From positions 1-50,591 of the forward strand of contig JAGCNN010000255.1 in assembly GCA_017645925.1 (NCBI GenBank): 50,591 bases of DNA. The letters run 5' to 3'. The stretch is from Bacteroidales bacterium (GTDB lineage Bacteria; Bacteroidota; Bacteroidia; Bacteroidales; ML635J-15). Made by a program: the position numbers and the translations under genes. Numbering within the stretch: position 1 is the first letter of the stretch; each line of letters opens with the position of its first letter. Below the pieces are notes generated by a model, which made no database searches, was not told the DNA's origin, and was given only the letters and a program-made list of their open reading frames with translations. Shown in pieces: positions 16,892-27,700 of this stretch.

Positions 16892-17887
16892 TTAAAATAT
16901 CGTGTTGAAATACATTATCTGCATCAACTGTGAGACTATAATGCAAACTATCAGCCCATAGAAAACAATCATACGCACGTAATTTTTCTTTGTGTTGATT
17001 ATCACGTTGGAAAGGAGATAGCACAATGGGAAATATATGAGCCATATTGACTCGTTTGATGAAATAGGCAATGCCAAGAATCCGATATAATATAATAATA
17101 GGAAAAGCATCGAGTGATGGAATTTAATTTCTGCAGCCTTGCGGAACACCGTCAGGATAAAAATTGACAGCAAAGAAATAAGCACAGAAAAAATCACCGG
17201 AGTTTGGAAAACATAATTGAGGTAGTTGTATTTCTCCCCGATTACAAACTTCATCGTTTCGGAATGAATTGACTCTATAAGTTCCTGAAAATCGCCAAAA
17301 ATCCAAACAAGGCAGAAAGCTGTAGCAACAACAAACAGGAGCGATATGAAGAACGACAGCAAATCGCGCCAAGTCATAGGTTTTACAATAACCATTATTA
17401 TAATTATTGCAGGCAGAAGCGCTATGTATTTGTAAGCGAAAACAAGGGCTATTCCATAAAGCAGTCCAACATCAAGGCTTTCTTTAAGTGCTTCGTGCTT
17501 ATTGTACATGCAAAACGAGCGCAACACCGCCAGCGACACAAAAATGCTCGATACCATTTCGGGAATGCACCTCTGAGTATTTATTACAGAGCCTGTGAGC
17601 AAGACAAAAAAGATTGTTGGCAACTGATAGCCTGATTCCACCACCTGAAAGCGGAAATTTGCTTTAGATGCATAACAGGCGAAGGCATAGGCCAATACAA
17701 ATGCAAAGGTCGTAAACATATACTGGAAAAGCTGCGACTCATACGAGAACCTGAAAAAATAGGAATGTAATCCACCTGTATCAACCGCCGTAGGCATAGC
17801 AATGAACTTGTATGCCCACAATAAAAGCATAGCAAAAAACGCCAGCAGATAATTTAAAGTATTGTTTGACCTTATCAGTTTGAGCAT
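16892..17887 (-). CDS. DUF6427-type integral membrane protein
   Basis: A 331-aa protein with about nine or ten hydrophobic helices (for example LLAFFAMLLLWAYKFIA, YMFTTFAFVLAYAFACY, LLPAIIIIMVIVKP, VIFSVLISLLSIFILTVF, MIVFYGLIVCIIVSQL). Short polar loops separate them, including the MTWRDLL motif after helix 5. It resembles the DUF6427 family of Bacteroidota, which I recall being found beside purD. No transport or catalytic motif is seen. The ATG lies 8 nt after the purD stop and the polyprenyl synthetase gene follows by 33 nt, so it is within one operon. A role in isoprenoid or envelope lipid metabolism is possible but only by neighbourhood. Confidence 0.75.
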   Translation of the reverse strand: MLKLIRSNNTLNYLLAFFAMLLLWAYKFIAMPTAVDTGGLHSYFFRFSYESQLFQYMFTTFAFVLAYAFACYASKANFRFQVVESGYQLPTIFFVLLTGSVINTQRCIPEMVSSIFVSLAVLRSFCMYNKHEALKESLDVGLLYGIALVFAYKYIALLPAIIIIMVIVKPMTWRDLLSFFISLLFVVATAFCLVWIFGDFQELIESIHSETMKFVIGEKYNYLNYVFQTPVIFSVLISLLSIFILTVFRKAAEIKFHHSMLFLLLYYIGFLALPISSNESIWLIYFPLCYLLSNVIINTKKNYVRMIVFYGLIVCIIVSQLMQIMYFNTIF

Positions 17888-17895
17888 ACAATCGC

Positions 17896-19167
17896 CTATT
17901 TCAAGTCAAAGCCAAGGTCGGTGCGGAAATAGCATTTTTCGAAAGAAATATTCCGTATTGATTCGTACGACACCTTCAATGCATCAAATATATTGTCGCC
18001 ATAGCTGCTTACAGCAATAACTCTACCGCCCGAAGTAACAACATCGTTGCCCGAAAGTGCAGTACCGGCATGGAAGCATACGCTCGACTTCACCTTTTCA
18101 AGTCCGGAAATAACTTTGCCTTTTTCGTAGGCTTCGGGATAGCCGCCCGACACCATCATCACTGTTGATGCTGCACGGGAGTCAAATTCCACCGACATTC
18201 CTGCCAACTTGCGTTTTGCAGCCGCTTCGAGCAGTTCCACCAAGTCGGACTTTATGCGAAGCATTACCGATTCGGTTTCGGGATCGCCCATACGCACATT
18301 GTACTCAATAACATAGGGATTTCCATTTACATTCATAAGTCCGAAAAACACAAATCCGCGATAATCCATTCCTTCAGAGTGAATACCATCTATTGTCGGC
18401 TTTACAATCCTTTCTTCCACTTTTTTTGCAAAATCCTTGTCGTAGAACGGCACGGGAGAAACAGAACCCATTCCGCCAGTGTTCAAGCCAGTATTTCCTT
18501 CGCCTATACGTTTGTAGTCCTTTGCTTCGGGCAAAAGCACATACGAACAGCCGTCAGTAATTGCAAAAACAGAACATTCAATTCCGTCAAGATACTGCTC
18601 AAGCACAACCTTGTGACCTGCATTGCCAAACTTTCCGCCAAGCATATTTCTAAGTTCGCTTTTGGCTTCGTCCAAATCATTGATTATCAACACGCCCTTT
18701 CCTGCTGCAAGCCCATCAGCCTTTAGCACATAGGGAGACTCCACCGACTCAAGGAATTTTTCACCCTCAGAAATATTTTCGGCTGTAACCGACAGATATT
18801 TTGCTGTTGGAATACCATATTTCTGCATGAACATCTTTGCAAATTCCTTGCTGCCTTCGAGCTGCGCCGAAACTTTGTCTGGACCTATGACCATAAGATT
18901 CTTGAATTCGGGCTTTGCTGCAAAATAATCAACAATACCCTTTACTAGCGGATCTTCGGGACCAACCACAACCATATCTATCTTCGCCTTGCATACAAAA
19001 TCAGCAACAGCATCAAAATCATCAGCCTTTATAGCTACGTTTTCTGCAATTTCGCGTGTGCCAGCGTTACCTGGTGCCACATACAGCTTTTCAACTTTCG
19101 GACTTGATGCGAGTTTCCATGCAATTGCATGTTCCCTGCCACCCGAACCTAATACCAATATATTCAT
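17896..19167 (-). CDS. purD: Phosphoribosylamine--glycine ligase (GAR synthetase)
   Basis: Second step of de novo purine synthesis: joins phosphoribosylamine and glycine using ATP. The 423-aa protein is full-length. Hallmarks are MNILVLGSGGREHAIAWKLA at the N-terminus, VAPGNAGT, GPEDPLVKGIVD, the ATP-grasp segment PYVLKADGLAAGKGVLII (about residues 145-165), LNTGGMGSVSPVPF, YNVRMGDPETESVML with the metal-binding Glu and Asn, and a C-terminal VTSGGRVIAVSSYGD. It lies 26 nt after the 168-aa lipoprotein gene and 8 nt before the DUF6427 gene. Confidence 0.97.
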   Translation of the reverse strand: MNILVLGSGGREHAIAWKLASSPKVEKLYVAPGNAGTREIAENVAIKADDFDAVADFVCKAKIDMVVVGPEDPLVKGIVDYFAAKPEFKNLMVIGPDKVSAQLEGSKEFAKMFMQKYGIPTAKYLSVTAENISEGEKFLESVESPYVLKADGLAAGKGVLIINDLDEAKSELRNMLGGKFGNAGHKVVLEQYLDGIECSVFAITDGCSYVLLPEAKDYKRIGEGNTGLNTGGMGSVSPVPFYDKDFAKKVEERIVKPTIDGIHSEGMDYRGFVFFGLMNVNGNPYVIEYNVRMGDPETESVMLRIKSDLVELLEAAAKRKLAGMSVEFDSRAASTVMMVSGGYPEAYEKGKVISGLEKVKSSVCFHAGTALSGNDVVTSGGRVIAVSSYGDNIFDALKVSYESIRNISFEKCYFRTDLGFDLK

Positions 19168-19193
19168 CGTTTTGTTTGTTTTCTATATTTCAC

Positions 19194-19700
19194 TTAAAAA
19201 GTATCGTCAATAGGATGGTTTTCGTGACCGCTACTGCTACTTGTGGTATCCGATTGAACCGAATAGAATTCTTCAGCCGTTATACGTACCAGCTTGTAGT
19301 CGGACTGCACACCGCTGTTGTAAAGCTGCGACATGCTTACCTCGTTTTGGGAAACATTGCGTATGTGCATGAGAGAACGGCTATTGTACTGGTTGTAGCC
19401 TATGTAGTAACCATCAACAGCCTTGGTGTAATATACGTTCATCTGCTTGCGGCGCACTTCCCACTTCATAGTATCGGTATAATTGTACTTGTAGTACTTT
19501 GTTGCTCCGTTTGCATCGTCACCAAAATGATAATATGGAATTGAAGTGCAAAGCTCGCCTGTTTCCTCATTCACAGGTTTCCAATAACCCTTTAGGGTTT
19601 CCTCCCACTCCAAGTCGGTTGCACTCGGTCCGCAGCCTGTCGCTATCGACATTGCTATTAGCATTGCTGCAAGAATAGTTATCAAAAGAAATCGCTTCAT
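19194..19700 (-). CDS. Putative lipoprotein of unknown function, between recQ and purD
   Basis: A 168-aa protein with a lipoprotein signal (MKRFLLITILAAMLIAMSIA, lipobox ATGC, Cys near residue 23). The mature part begins GPSATDLEWEETLKGYWKPV; this WEETLKGYWxP pattern and the following beta-rich sequence (YYKYNYTDTMKWEVRRKQMN) resemble lipocalin-like small Bacteroidota lipoproteins. The C-terminal tail is Ser/His-rich and probably disordered. It is held within the recQ-purD operon (7 nt after recQ, 26 nt before purD). I do not recognise a family. Confidence 0.75.
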   Translation of the reverse strand: MKRFLLITILAAMLIAMSIATGCGPSATDLEWEETLKGYWKPVNEETGELCTSIPYYHFGDDANGATKYYKYNYTDTMKWEVRRKQMNVYYTKAVDGYYIGYNQYNSRSLMHIRNVSQNEVSMSQLYNSGVQSDYKLVRITAEEFYSVQSDTTSSSSGHENHPIDDTF

Positions 19701-19707
19701 AGTAATA

Positions 19708-21612
19708 TCATTTATGCCAAATTACTCTTCTTTGTTCGTCGTACATGATTTTATGGTTTTCGAACAGCCATTTTATAACGTTGATTGTCTTTTCTTCGTC
19801 CTCGCCAACCTTGTCAATAAGGTCGTTGTACAGATACGGAGAGTCAGACAATAGCCTTTTTATCCTGTCCAGTATAATGTCAAATTCGTACTTGCTAAGC
19901 CCCAAGTCGTTGCGGCGGAGGCAGACATCACATTCACCGCAGCGGTCAACATCAGTTTCGCCGAAATATGCCAACAGCTGCTGACTACGGCACTTGTTGT
20001 CGCTTGTAGCATAACGCAGCATGGCCTCCATCTTGGTAACAACACGTTCCTTGCGAGTTTCGAGCGCCTTGCTATCGAAGTACATGTCCTTTTCACGTCT
20101 CCTTTCCATCAGCAGACGGATAATGGGCTTGTTTATTTTAGGTATGTAATTTATTATCCTCGACTTGGACAGCAACTTGAAATATTCATACACAGACTGT
20201 TCGGTAATACCTGCCTTGCGTGCAATATATTCCTCGCTGACGTTTACAAAATTAGTAAAAACGCCTGTGTACATTCTTAGTATCAACTTTATAAATTCGT
20301 CAAGGTTCTTATTTTCAATCTGGAACTTGTACAGGTCATCGCGATTGACATTAAACATTATCCTCGATACCGTATTTGTATCTTCCACATATTCAAGGAA
20401 TCCTGCGAACTCTAATGTTTTCAAGCAGTTGTGTATTGTAAGAACGTCAATATGCGAATGTGCGGAAAAGTTGAATATATCAAATGGGATATCCTGATTA
20501 GCACCGCCTTCGTAAGGCACTCCAAGATAGCTGCACACTTCGGAATAAACTTCCTTAACTTTTTGCAAATCGGGGAAAGTTGTGGTTATATTTTTCTTTA
20601 CCTGCGCCTTGTCGGTATTGTTGGTAAGCAAAAAAGCGTATGCCTTTTTGCCGTCCCTGCCAGCACGTCCTGCCTCCTGAAAGTAGGCTTCGGGCGAATC
20701 GGGCAAATCGAGGTGGATTACCAAACGCACATCAGGCTTGTCGATTCCCATGCCGAAAGCATTGGTACAAACCATTATTCGTATCTGGTTTTTCTGCCAA
20801 GCCTCCTGCTTTTCCGACCTTTCCTGCGCCGATAGTCCAGCATGGTAATAGTCGGCAGAAATGCCATATTGCTGCAAAAGCATGGCATATTCACGTGTTT
20901 TCTTGCGGTTTCGCACATAAAAAACTCCAGAACCTTGCACCTTGTTCACAATTGAAAGCAGACGTCTTATCTTGTCTTCGGTATTAATGACATAGTAAAC
21001 CAAATTCTTGCGTTCAAAGCTTTTTTGGAAAACGTTGTGTTCGGGAAATTTCAGTCTGTCCTGAATATCATCTACGACCTCTGGCGTAGCCGTTGCCGTA
21101 AGGGCAAGCACGGGAACATTGGGCAAAATCTCACGTATTTCAGCTATTTCGAGGTAAGGCGGACGAAAATCGTAGCCCCACTGCGATATACAATGCGCTT
21201 CATCAACCGTTATCAGATTGACATGCATCGACTTGAGTCTTTCGCGGAAATAAAAGTTTTTCAACCGTTCTGGTGACAGATACAGGAACTTGAAGTCGCC
21301 GTATGTTGCATTATCAACAGCCACCTCAATTTCGTGCTGCGTCATTCCCGAATAGATTGCCAACGCCTTTATCCCTCGTTTCTGCAAATTGGCGACTTGG
21401 TCTTTCATGAGTGCAATCAATGGTGTAATTACCAAGCATATACCGCTGTTTGCCATACTGAACACCTGAAAAGTTATCGACTTCCCACCGCCAGTAGGCA
21501 TAAGTCCAAGAGTATCCTTTCCTTCCGACACCGACTGGATAATCTCCTCCTGCGGATAGCGGAAAGCATCGTACCCCCAGTATTTCAGCAATATTTCACG
21601 AAACTGACTCAT
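19708..21612 (-). CDS. recQ: RecQ-family ATP-dependent DNA helicase (no HRDC domain)
   Basis: A 3'-5' DNA helicase acting in recombination and replication repair. I start at the ATG at 21612 (MSQFREILLKYWGYDAFRYP), because the promoter boxes lie inside the region of the longer open frame up to 21654. The 634-aa protein has QEEIIQSVSEGKDTLGLMPT, Walker A PTGGGKSI (about residues 37-44), DEAHCISQWGYDFRP (Walker B, near 135), the aromatic-rich loop in SQWGYDFRPPY, and motif VI HLDLPDSPEAYFQEAGRAGRD. The zinc-binding segment has CRSQQLLAYFGE ... CGECDVC (about residues 547-565). It ends soon after a short winged-helix-like region, so the HRDC domain of E. coli RecQ appears absent. Confidence 0.93.
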   Translation of the reverse strand: MSQFREILLKYWGYDAFRYPQEEIIQSVSEGKDTLGLMPTGGGKSITFQVFSMANSGICLVITPLIALMKDQVANLQKRGIKALAIYSGMTQHEIEVAVDNATYGDFKFLYLSPERLKNFYFRERLKSMHVNLITVDEAHCISQWGYDFRPPYLEIAEIREILPNVPVLALTATATPEVVDDIQDRLKFPEHNVFQKSFERKNLVYYVINTEDKIRRLLSIVNKVQGSGVFYVRNRKKTREYAMLLQQYGISADYYHAGLSAQERSEKQEAWQKNQIRIMVCTNAFGMGIDKPDVRLVIHLDLPDSPEAYFQEAGRAGRDGKKAYAFLLTNNTDKAQVKKNITTTFPDLQKVKEVYSEVCSYLGVPYEGGANQDIPFDIFNFSAHSHIDVLTIHNCLKTLEFAGFLEYVEDTNTVSRIMFNVNRDDLYKFQIENKNLDEFIKLILRMYTGVFTNFVNVSEEYIARKAGITEQSVYEYFKLLSKSRIINYIPKINKPIIRLLMERRREKDMYFDSKALETRKERVVTKMEAMLRYATSDNKCRSQQLLAYFGETDVDRCGECDVCLRRNDLGLSKYEFDIILDRIKRLLSDSPYLYNDLIDKVGEDEEKTINVIKWLFENHKIMYDEQRRVIWHK

Positions 21613-21625
21613 TATGTAGAAAAGG

Positions 21626-21658
21626 CAAAGATAAGAAATTTTGTGCTTACTCACACAA
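21626..21658 (-). promoter_or_regulatory. Candidate promoter of the recQ-purD operon
   Basis: TATCTTTG on the minus strand (21633-21626) matches the -7 consensus, with TTG (21658-21656) 22 nt upstream, slightly longer than the usual 19-21. The box ends only 13 nt before the chosen recQ ATG, so the mRNA would be nearly leaderless; this supports the start at 21612. Confidence 0.5.
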
Positions 21659-21701
21659 CTTAATCAAATTACCCAACCACAAAAAAATGACCACTCGCCA
21701 C

Positions 21702-21736
21702 AAAAAAAATGGGCTGCCATGATGACAGCCCATTTT
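21702..21736 (-). terminator. Strong terminator of the giant adhesin gene
   Basis: A perfect 11-bp stem, AAAATGGGCTG (21706-21716) with CAGCCCATTTT (21726-21736), 9-nt loop, followed on the minus strand by T8 (21709-21702). It begins 15 nt after the stop of the giant gene. The A/T-flanked stem could also terminate in the opposite direction. Confidence 0.85.
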
Positions 21737-21751
21737 ATAAAACACATCAAA

Positions 21752-24700
21752 TTAGTATAGTACCGTTACAGTTCCCTTGTATGCCTCGGTCTTCTGATAG
21801 AGGTCAACTATGTAGAGATAAGTTCCAGCAGGAACATGATGTCCACGATAGCTTCCGTCCCAAGGCTCATCATTACCTGTAGCCTTGTACAACATCTGAC
21901 CCCAGCGGTTGAATACATATATTGTTGCATCCGGGAACATTTCAATATTATCAATAATCCAAGTATCGTTTACTCCATCACCATTAGGAGTGAATACATT
22001 CGGGATAGTGATGCAGTCGCCAGCCATATCGGTAAGCATTATAGAAGCCACCTGATATGTACACTTGTTGGCATCCACTACGCTTATCGTATATTGTCCC
22101 TGACGCAGACCAGTAAGCAACGGTACATCGGTGTAATACGAATCCCAGCCGTACATATAAGGCTTGGTACCACCAGTTGCCGAAATCTCTATCGTACCAT
22201 CGTTGTTGCCACTACACGAAGGCATTGTTACATTGTACGACGACAAGAATTCATCAGGTTCGATAAGTTGAATTGTATTTTCGGACTGACAACCCTTTGC
22301 ATCAACAACTTCCATTGTATAAACACCTGCTGGCAAATTAGCCATATAATTACCGGTGAATCTGCTTTCGTTGAGAGTAACATTGAAAGTATAAGGCTGA
22401 TTACCACCTTCTGCTGTCAAGGCAATCGAACCATCGGACTTAGCGAAGCAGGAAATTTGCTTTACATCCGACAATAGCGTGAGCCTATCAGGCTGCGGTA
22501 TCTCAATAGTTTCAACCCTTGTACACATATTTGCATCGGTAACCGTGATTGTGTAAGAACCAGCAAGTATATTCTGCAGCATTGGCGATGACGCTCCATT
22601 ATTCCATTCGTATGTGTAAGGAGGTTCACCACGGAGTGCTACAACAGTAGCGCTAGCATCATTGTAGCCGAAGCAGGATGCACCTGTATTGGTTACTGAT
22701 ATTTCGAGTGTGTTAAGCTGTTCTATGCTTGTAGTAGCATTAGCCGAACATCCCCAGTTATCTGTAATGGTTACATTGTAGGAACCTGGCTGCAAGTTAG
22801 AAGCTATCATCGTAGTTGCACCTGTATTCCAAATATAGGAGAATGGTGATATTCCCGATTCGGCAACAGCCTGCAAGCGACCTGACGAAATATTGGTTCC
22901 GCAACCCGGCAATGCTACAACATCAATCCTTGCCGACAACGAACCGATTGCGCTAACTTGTGCTGATGTTGTTGCAGAACATCCGTTGCCATCGGTAACA
23001 GTAAGGTTGTAGGTACTTGGTGCAACTGAAGAAAGACGAGGACTTGCGTATGTCTGTCCCAGTGTATTAACCCATGAATATACATACTGACCTGCACCGC
23101 CAAATACATTTGCAGTAACAGTTCCACCAACAGAACCACAAGTTGCATCAGAAGCCGTTACCGAAACTTCAAGCAGAGGCGGCTGGCTTATAGTTGCATT
23201 TGCTGTAGCTGTACAACCATGGTCATCAGTAATCGTAACAACGTATGTTCCAGCAGGAACATTTACTATTGTCTGCGTATTCTGAACTGGCGATGTATTC
23301 CACGAATACTGGTATTGTGGAGTACCACCGCTTACTGTAACCGTAGCCGAACCTGTTGACATTCCATTACAAGCCACATTTGTAACATTTGTTGGCAATA
23401 CATTTGGACTCAAAGGTGTACCCTGTCCATTTATCGCTACAGATGAAGTTGCCGTACAACCATGTGCATCGGTAACAGTTACTGTATATCTGCCAGCGGC
23501 AAGGTTAGATACTGCCTGTGTTGTCTGCTGCGGAATTGTGTTCCATGCGTATGTGTAGTCTGGCGAACCACCGCTTACTGTTACAATTGCCGAACCGGTT
23601 GTCTCACCGAAGCAAGGCACGTCAACAGAAGAACCTTCGGCAAACGAAGCTGTAAGTTCGTAAGTCTGTCCCGATATTGTTACCGCTGCCGTTGATGTAC
23701 ATTCGTGACTATCAGTAACAGTTACAACATAGCTGCCTGCAGATAGATTTACTGCCGTCTGCGAATTCTGAACAGGAGATGTACTCCAAGTATATCTATA
23801 GTCTGGCGAACCACCTTCAACATCAACTCTTGCCGAACCAGTTGACTGACCGTAGCAAGCCACATCGGTAATATTGCCAGCAGCAAAGCTTGTTGTCAAC
23901 GGTGAAGACTGGCCTTCGATTACAGCAGTAGCAGTAGCCGTACATCCGTGAGAGTCAGAAACAGTAACCATATATTCTCCTGCAAGCAAACTTGTAGCAG
24001 TTTCGGTATTCTGTTCGGGAGAAGTACTCCAGTGGTATGAATATACAGGTGAACCACCTCGAACTGATACCATTGCCGAACCTGTAGCCTCTCCGTAACA
24101 AGCCACTGGCAATACAGATTCAATTGATGCCACAAGCAGAGCACTCTGACCTTCGATAGTTGCTGCCGAAGTTGCAGAACATCCCTTGGTGTCAGTTACA
24201 GTTACCGTGTATCTGCCAGCAACAAGGTTGGTTGCATTTTGCGTTTCCTGAACAGGAACTGTATTCCATGAATAAGTGTATCCCGGAGTACCACCCGTTA
24301 CAGAAACTGATGCAGAACCAGTACTTTCTCCAAAGCAAGCCACATGAACAACCGATATTGATGGAATTTCAAGTTGTGGAGGCTCTGAGATTGTTATGTT
24401 TACATTCGATGTACATCCATTTGCATCAGAAATTACATAACTATGAGCACCTGCATATTCAACTCTCTCTCCTACTCCAGTATAAGGAACAGTACCACCA
24501 ACACCTGTTATTGTCACGGTAGATGTCTGTCCTGCACACATTATCTCGGTGAACGAAACATTGTGAGTTAAGGTCTGAGGTACTACAGCATGTCCAACTA
24601 TTTGCGCTGTGTTTCCACAAGCATCTGTAACCGTAATTGTAACATCGGTATTGGTACTTATCATATTTGCAGTTCCTGCTTCAAGAGACTGAACTATTGT

Positions 24701-27700
24701 TAGATTATCCCTTGTGGTACAGTTATCCGAAGCCATTGCGCGAACAACTTCAGTAAAGTCTGGAAGCGGATAACGGCAATTTGTTCCGCTTGTAACATTA
24801 ATAGTAGGAGCCAAACCTGTAATCACAGGTGCCACATTATCCATTATTGTTATGGTCTGAGTACATATTGCATGGTTTCCAGGTATATCATCTATCTGAT
24901 ACGTTCTGGTTATTACCTCCGGACATGTATTTCCATCCGATTCCTGACTCAACAAAACGAAACTTGATTCGTCAATACCATTCGGGTCGTATGCAGAACC
25001 ACCGGCAGTAACAAACTGCTCGTATGTCTGATATGCAGGAGGTACATCATTGATACATGTAATATTCTGTATTTCTGGAGGACAGCTTATACCAGGAGCA
25101 ATTATATCCAAAACATTTACCACGAAGGTACATGTATCTGTCAATCCATACATATCTGTTGCCACCCATGTAACAGTAGTTTGTCCAAGATTGAAACGCT
25201 GTCCATTCAAGGTTATAGGTGAACCGTCAACTGATGTCGTTGCTCCACTGAGAGAGTAAGCTATAGATGGAATTCCTGAATTATCATTAGCGGTTACATC
25301 CCACTGAGTACCCTGATGCTGATAATATGTAAGTCCATCCGGAGTATATACAGTTACAATGTCATCACCGCTGGTAATACTTGAACAACTTATACCTGCT
25401 GTAGGATCGAAAGGATTGTCAGGATCATCTGGGTCACAGCCGATAATAGGAGGATCATCATCCGAAACAATTACTACGAAAGTACATTCACTTGTATTTG
25501 GTGGAGTGCTTACATCGGTAACAACCCAAGTTACAACTGTTCTACCAATGTTGAATTGCTGTCCGTTGAGAGTTGTCAAACCTGTTGCGGTTGTTGCTCC
25601 GCTAAGGTTGCAAACAACAGATGCTATACCAACATTATCGTTTGCTGTAATATCCCAGTTGCCATTTTCTCCACTATTATAATGTACATAATAGTTTACA
25701 TATTCCGATGGATTCAAAAAGTCTGATGTTCCAACATTGATGGTCATATTTTCACCATCAGCAAATGCAACTATACTTTCACAGTCTCTTCCATCAGGAT
25801 CGTCATCATCAAACGGATTGTTTGGATCATTCGGATCACAGCCGATGCATGGATCTTCGTCATCAACAACGGTTACTGTGAACGAGCAGGTTACTTCCTG
25901 ATTTACGCCATCGGATACGTGCCAGATAACGGTTGTCTCGCCTACGTTGAAGTGCTGTCCGTTAAGTGTAGTGTTTGCACCCTCTACTACGGTAGTTGCA
26001 CCTTCAAGCGTGTAGTGAGGATCACCTGCTACGATAGCAACGTTGTCGTTTGCATCAACATCCCAGTCAATGCCTGTATGCAAATAGGTATCGGAGTGTT
26101 CATCCGTGCCAACCTCGAAGCTAAGCTCGGTCAAGTCGCCGTTCATCGCGGTAACTATGCTTGCACAGCTGATGCCAGAGTTCGGGTTGAACGGGTCTGG
26201 ATTGTTCGGGTCAGGGTCGCAGCCAATGCATGGCGGCTGGTCGTCAACCACGGTGATGGTGAACGAGCAGGTCACTTCCGTATTTACGCCGTCGGATACG
26301 TGCCAAGTAACAGTCGTAGTTCCTACATTGAAGTGCTGTCCGTTAAGTGTCGTGTTGTCGCCCTCCACTATGGTAGTTGCTCCCGATAGCGTGTAGTGCG
26401 GGTCGCCTGCAACGATGGTCACGTTGTCGTTTGCGTCAACGTCCCAGTCTTCGCCAGTATGCAGGTAGGTGTTGACGTCATCGTCGGTACCGACCTCGAA
26501 GCTGAGCTCTGTTAAGTCACCGCCCATCGCGCTGACTATGCTTGCACAGCTGATGCCCGTGCTCGGATCAAACGGGTCGGGGTTGCTCGGGTCGGGGTCG
26601 CAGCCGATGCATGGCGGCTGGTCGTCAACAACGGTGATGGTGAACGAGCAGGTCACTTCAGTATTTACGCCGTCGGATACGTGCCATGTAACGGTCGTCT
26701 CGCCTACGTTGAAGTGCTGTCCGTTAAGCGTCGTGTTGTCGCCCTCAACTACGGTGGTCGCTCCCGATAGAGTGTAGTGCGGGTCGCCTGCAACGATGGC
26801 AACGTTGTCGTTCGCGTCAACGTCCCATAAATAGTCCAAATGCTGGTAGGTATTGGCGTCTGTGTCGGTGCCGACCTCGAAGCTGAGCTCGCTTACGTCA
26901 CCGCCCATCGCGCTGACTATGCTTGCACAGCTGATGCCCGTGCTCGGATCAAACGGATTAGGATCATCCGGGTCGCAACCAATGCAAGGATTCTCGTCAT
27001 CGGTAACGGTAACATAGAACTCACATGTAGATATATTGTTAGCATAGTCAACAGCCGTCCATACCACTTTTGTTGTTCCTATATTAAAGTTCTGTCCATT
27101 CAATGTAGTATTTGGACTAACAAGTACTGATGGCACCGCACAGTTAACATTATCGAGTTCGTATGTAACTGACATTACTTCAACATTATCTGTTGCTGTA
27201 ACATCCCAAGAATCGTTATTATGGTGATAATAGCTCAGATGTTCGGAAGTAGAAACACTTACTGTATGTTCTGTATTAGGAGCAATGTCATTACAGCTTA
27301 CACCCGGGTCTTCATCTGTTGGGTCGGGGTCACAGCCAATACAAGGAGCCTCGTGGTCGGCAACCGAAACTGTGAACATACATGTTGTCTCATTATCAAA
27401 TCTATCAATAGCATGCCATATAACTGTTGTAAGACCGATATTGAAAATCTGTCCTTCAAGAGTTGTATTGTCACCAGTTACTTCTGAGGTATGTCCTTCT
27501 AATGTATAAAATACCCGCAACCCGTCTGTACCAGTGTTGTCATCAGCATCAACATTCCAGTTTGCAGTCCAGTTTGAAGTCAAAGTCGGGTCTGCAGGGT
27601 CAGTAGGCGCAGTTTCATTATTATGATGTACGTAGTATTCAAGACCTTCGGTACAATCTCTTACTTGGTTTCCTATAGTTGTACAACTTATACCAGTTGG

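Noticed and set aside
26106..26777. Plus-strand open frames of about 96-102 aa that resemble each other (start MPTSKLSSVKSP)
   Set aside because: They are antisense shadows of the 381-bp tandem repeats in the giant gene; their mutual similarity follows from the repeat, not from coding selection.
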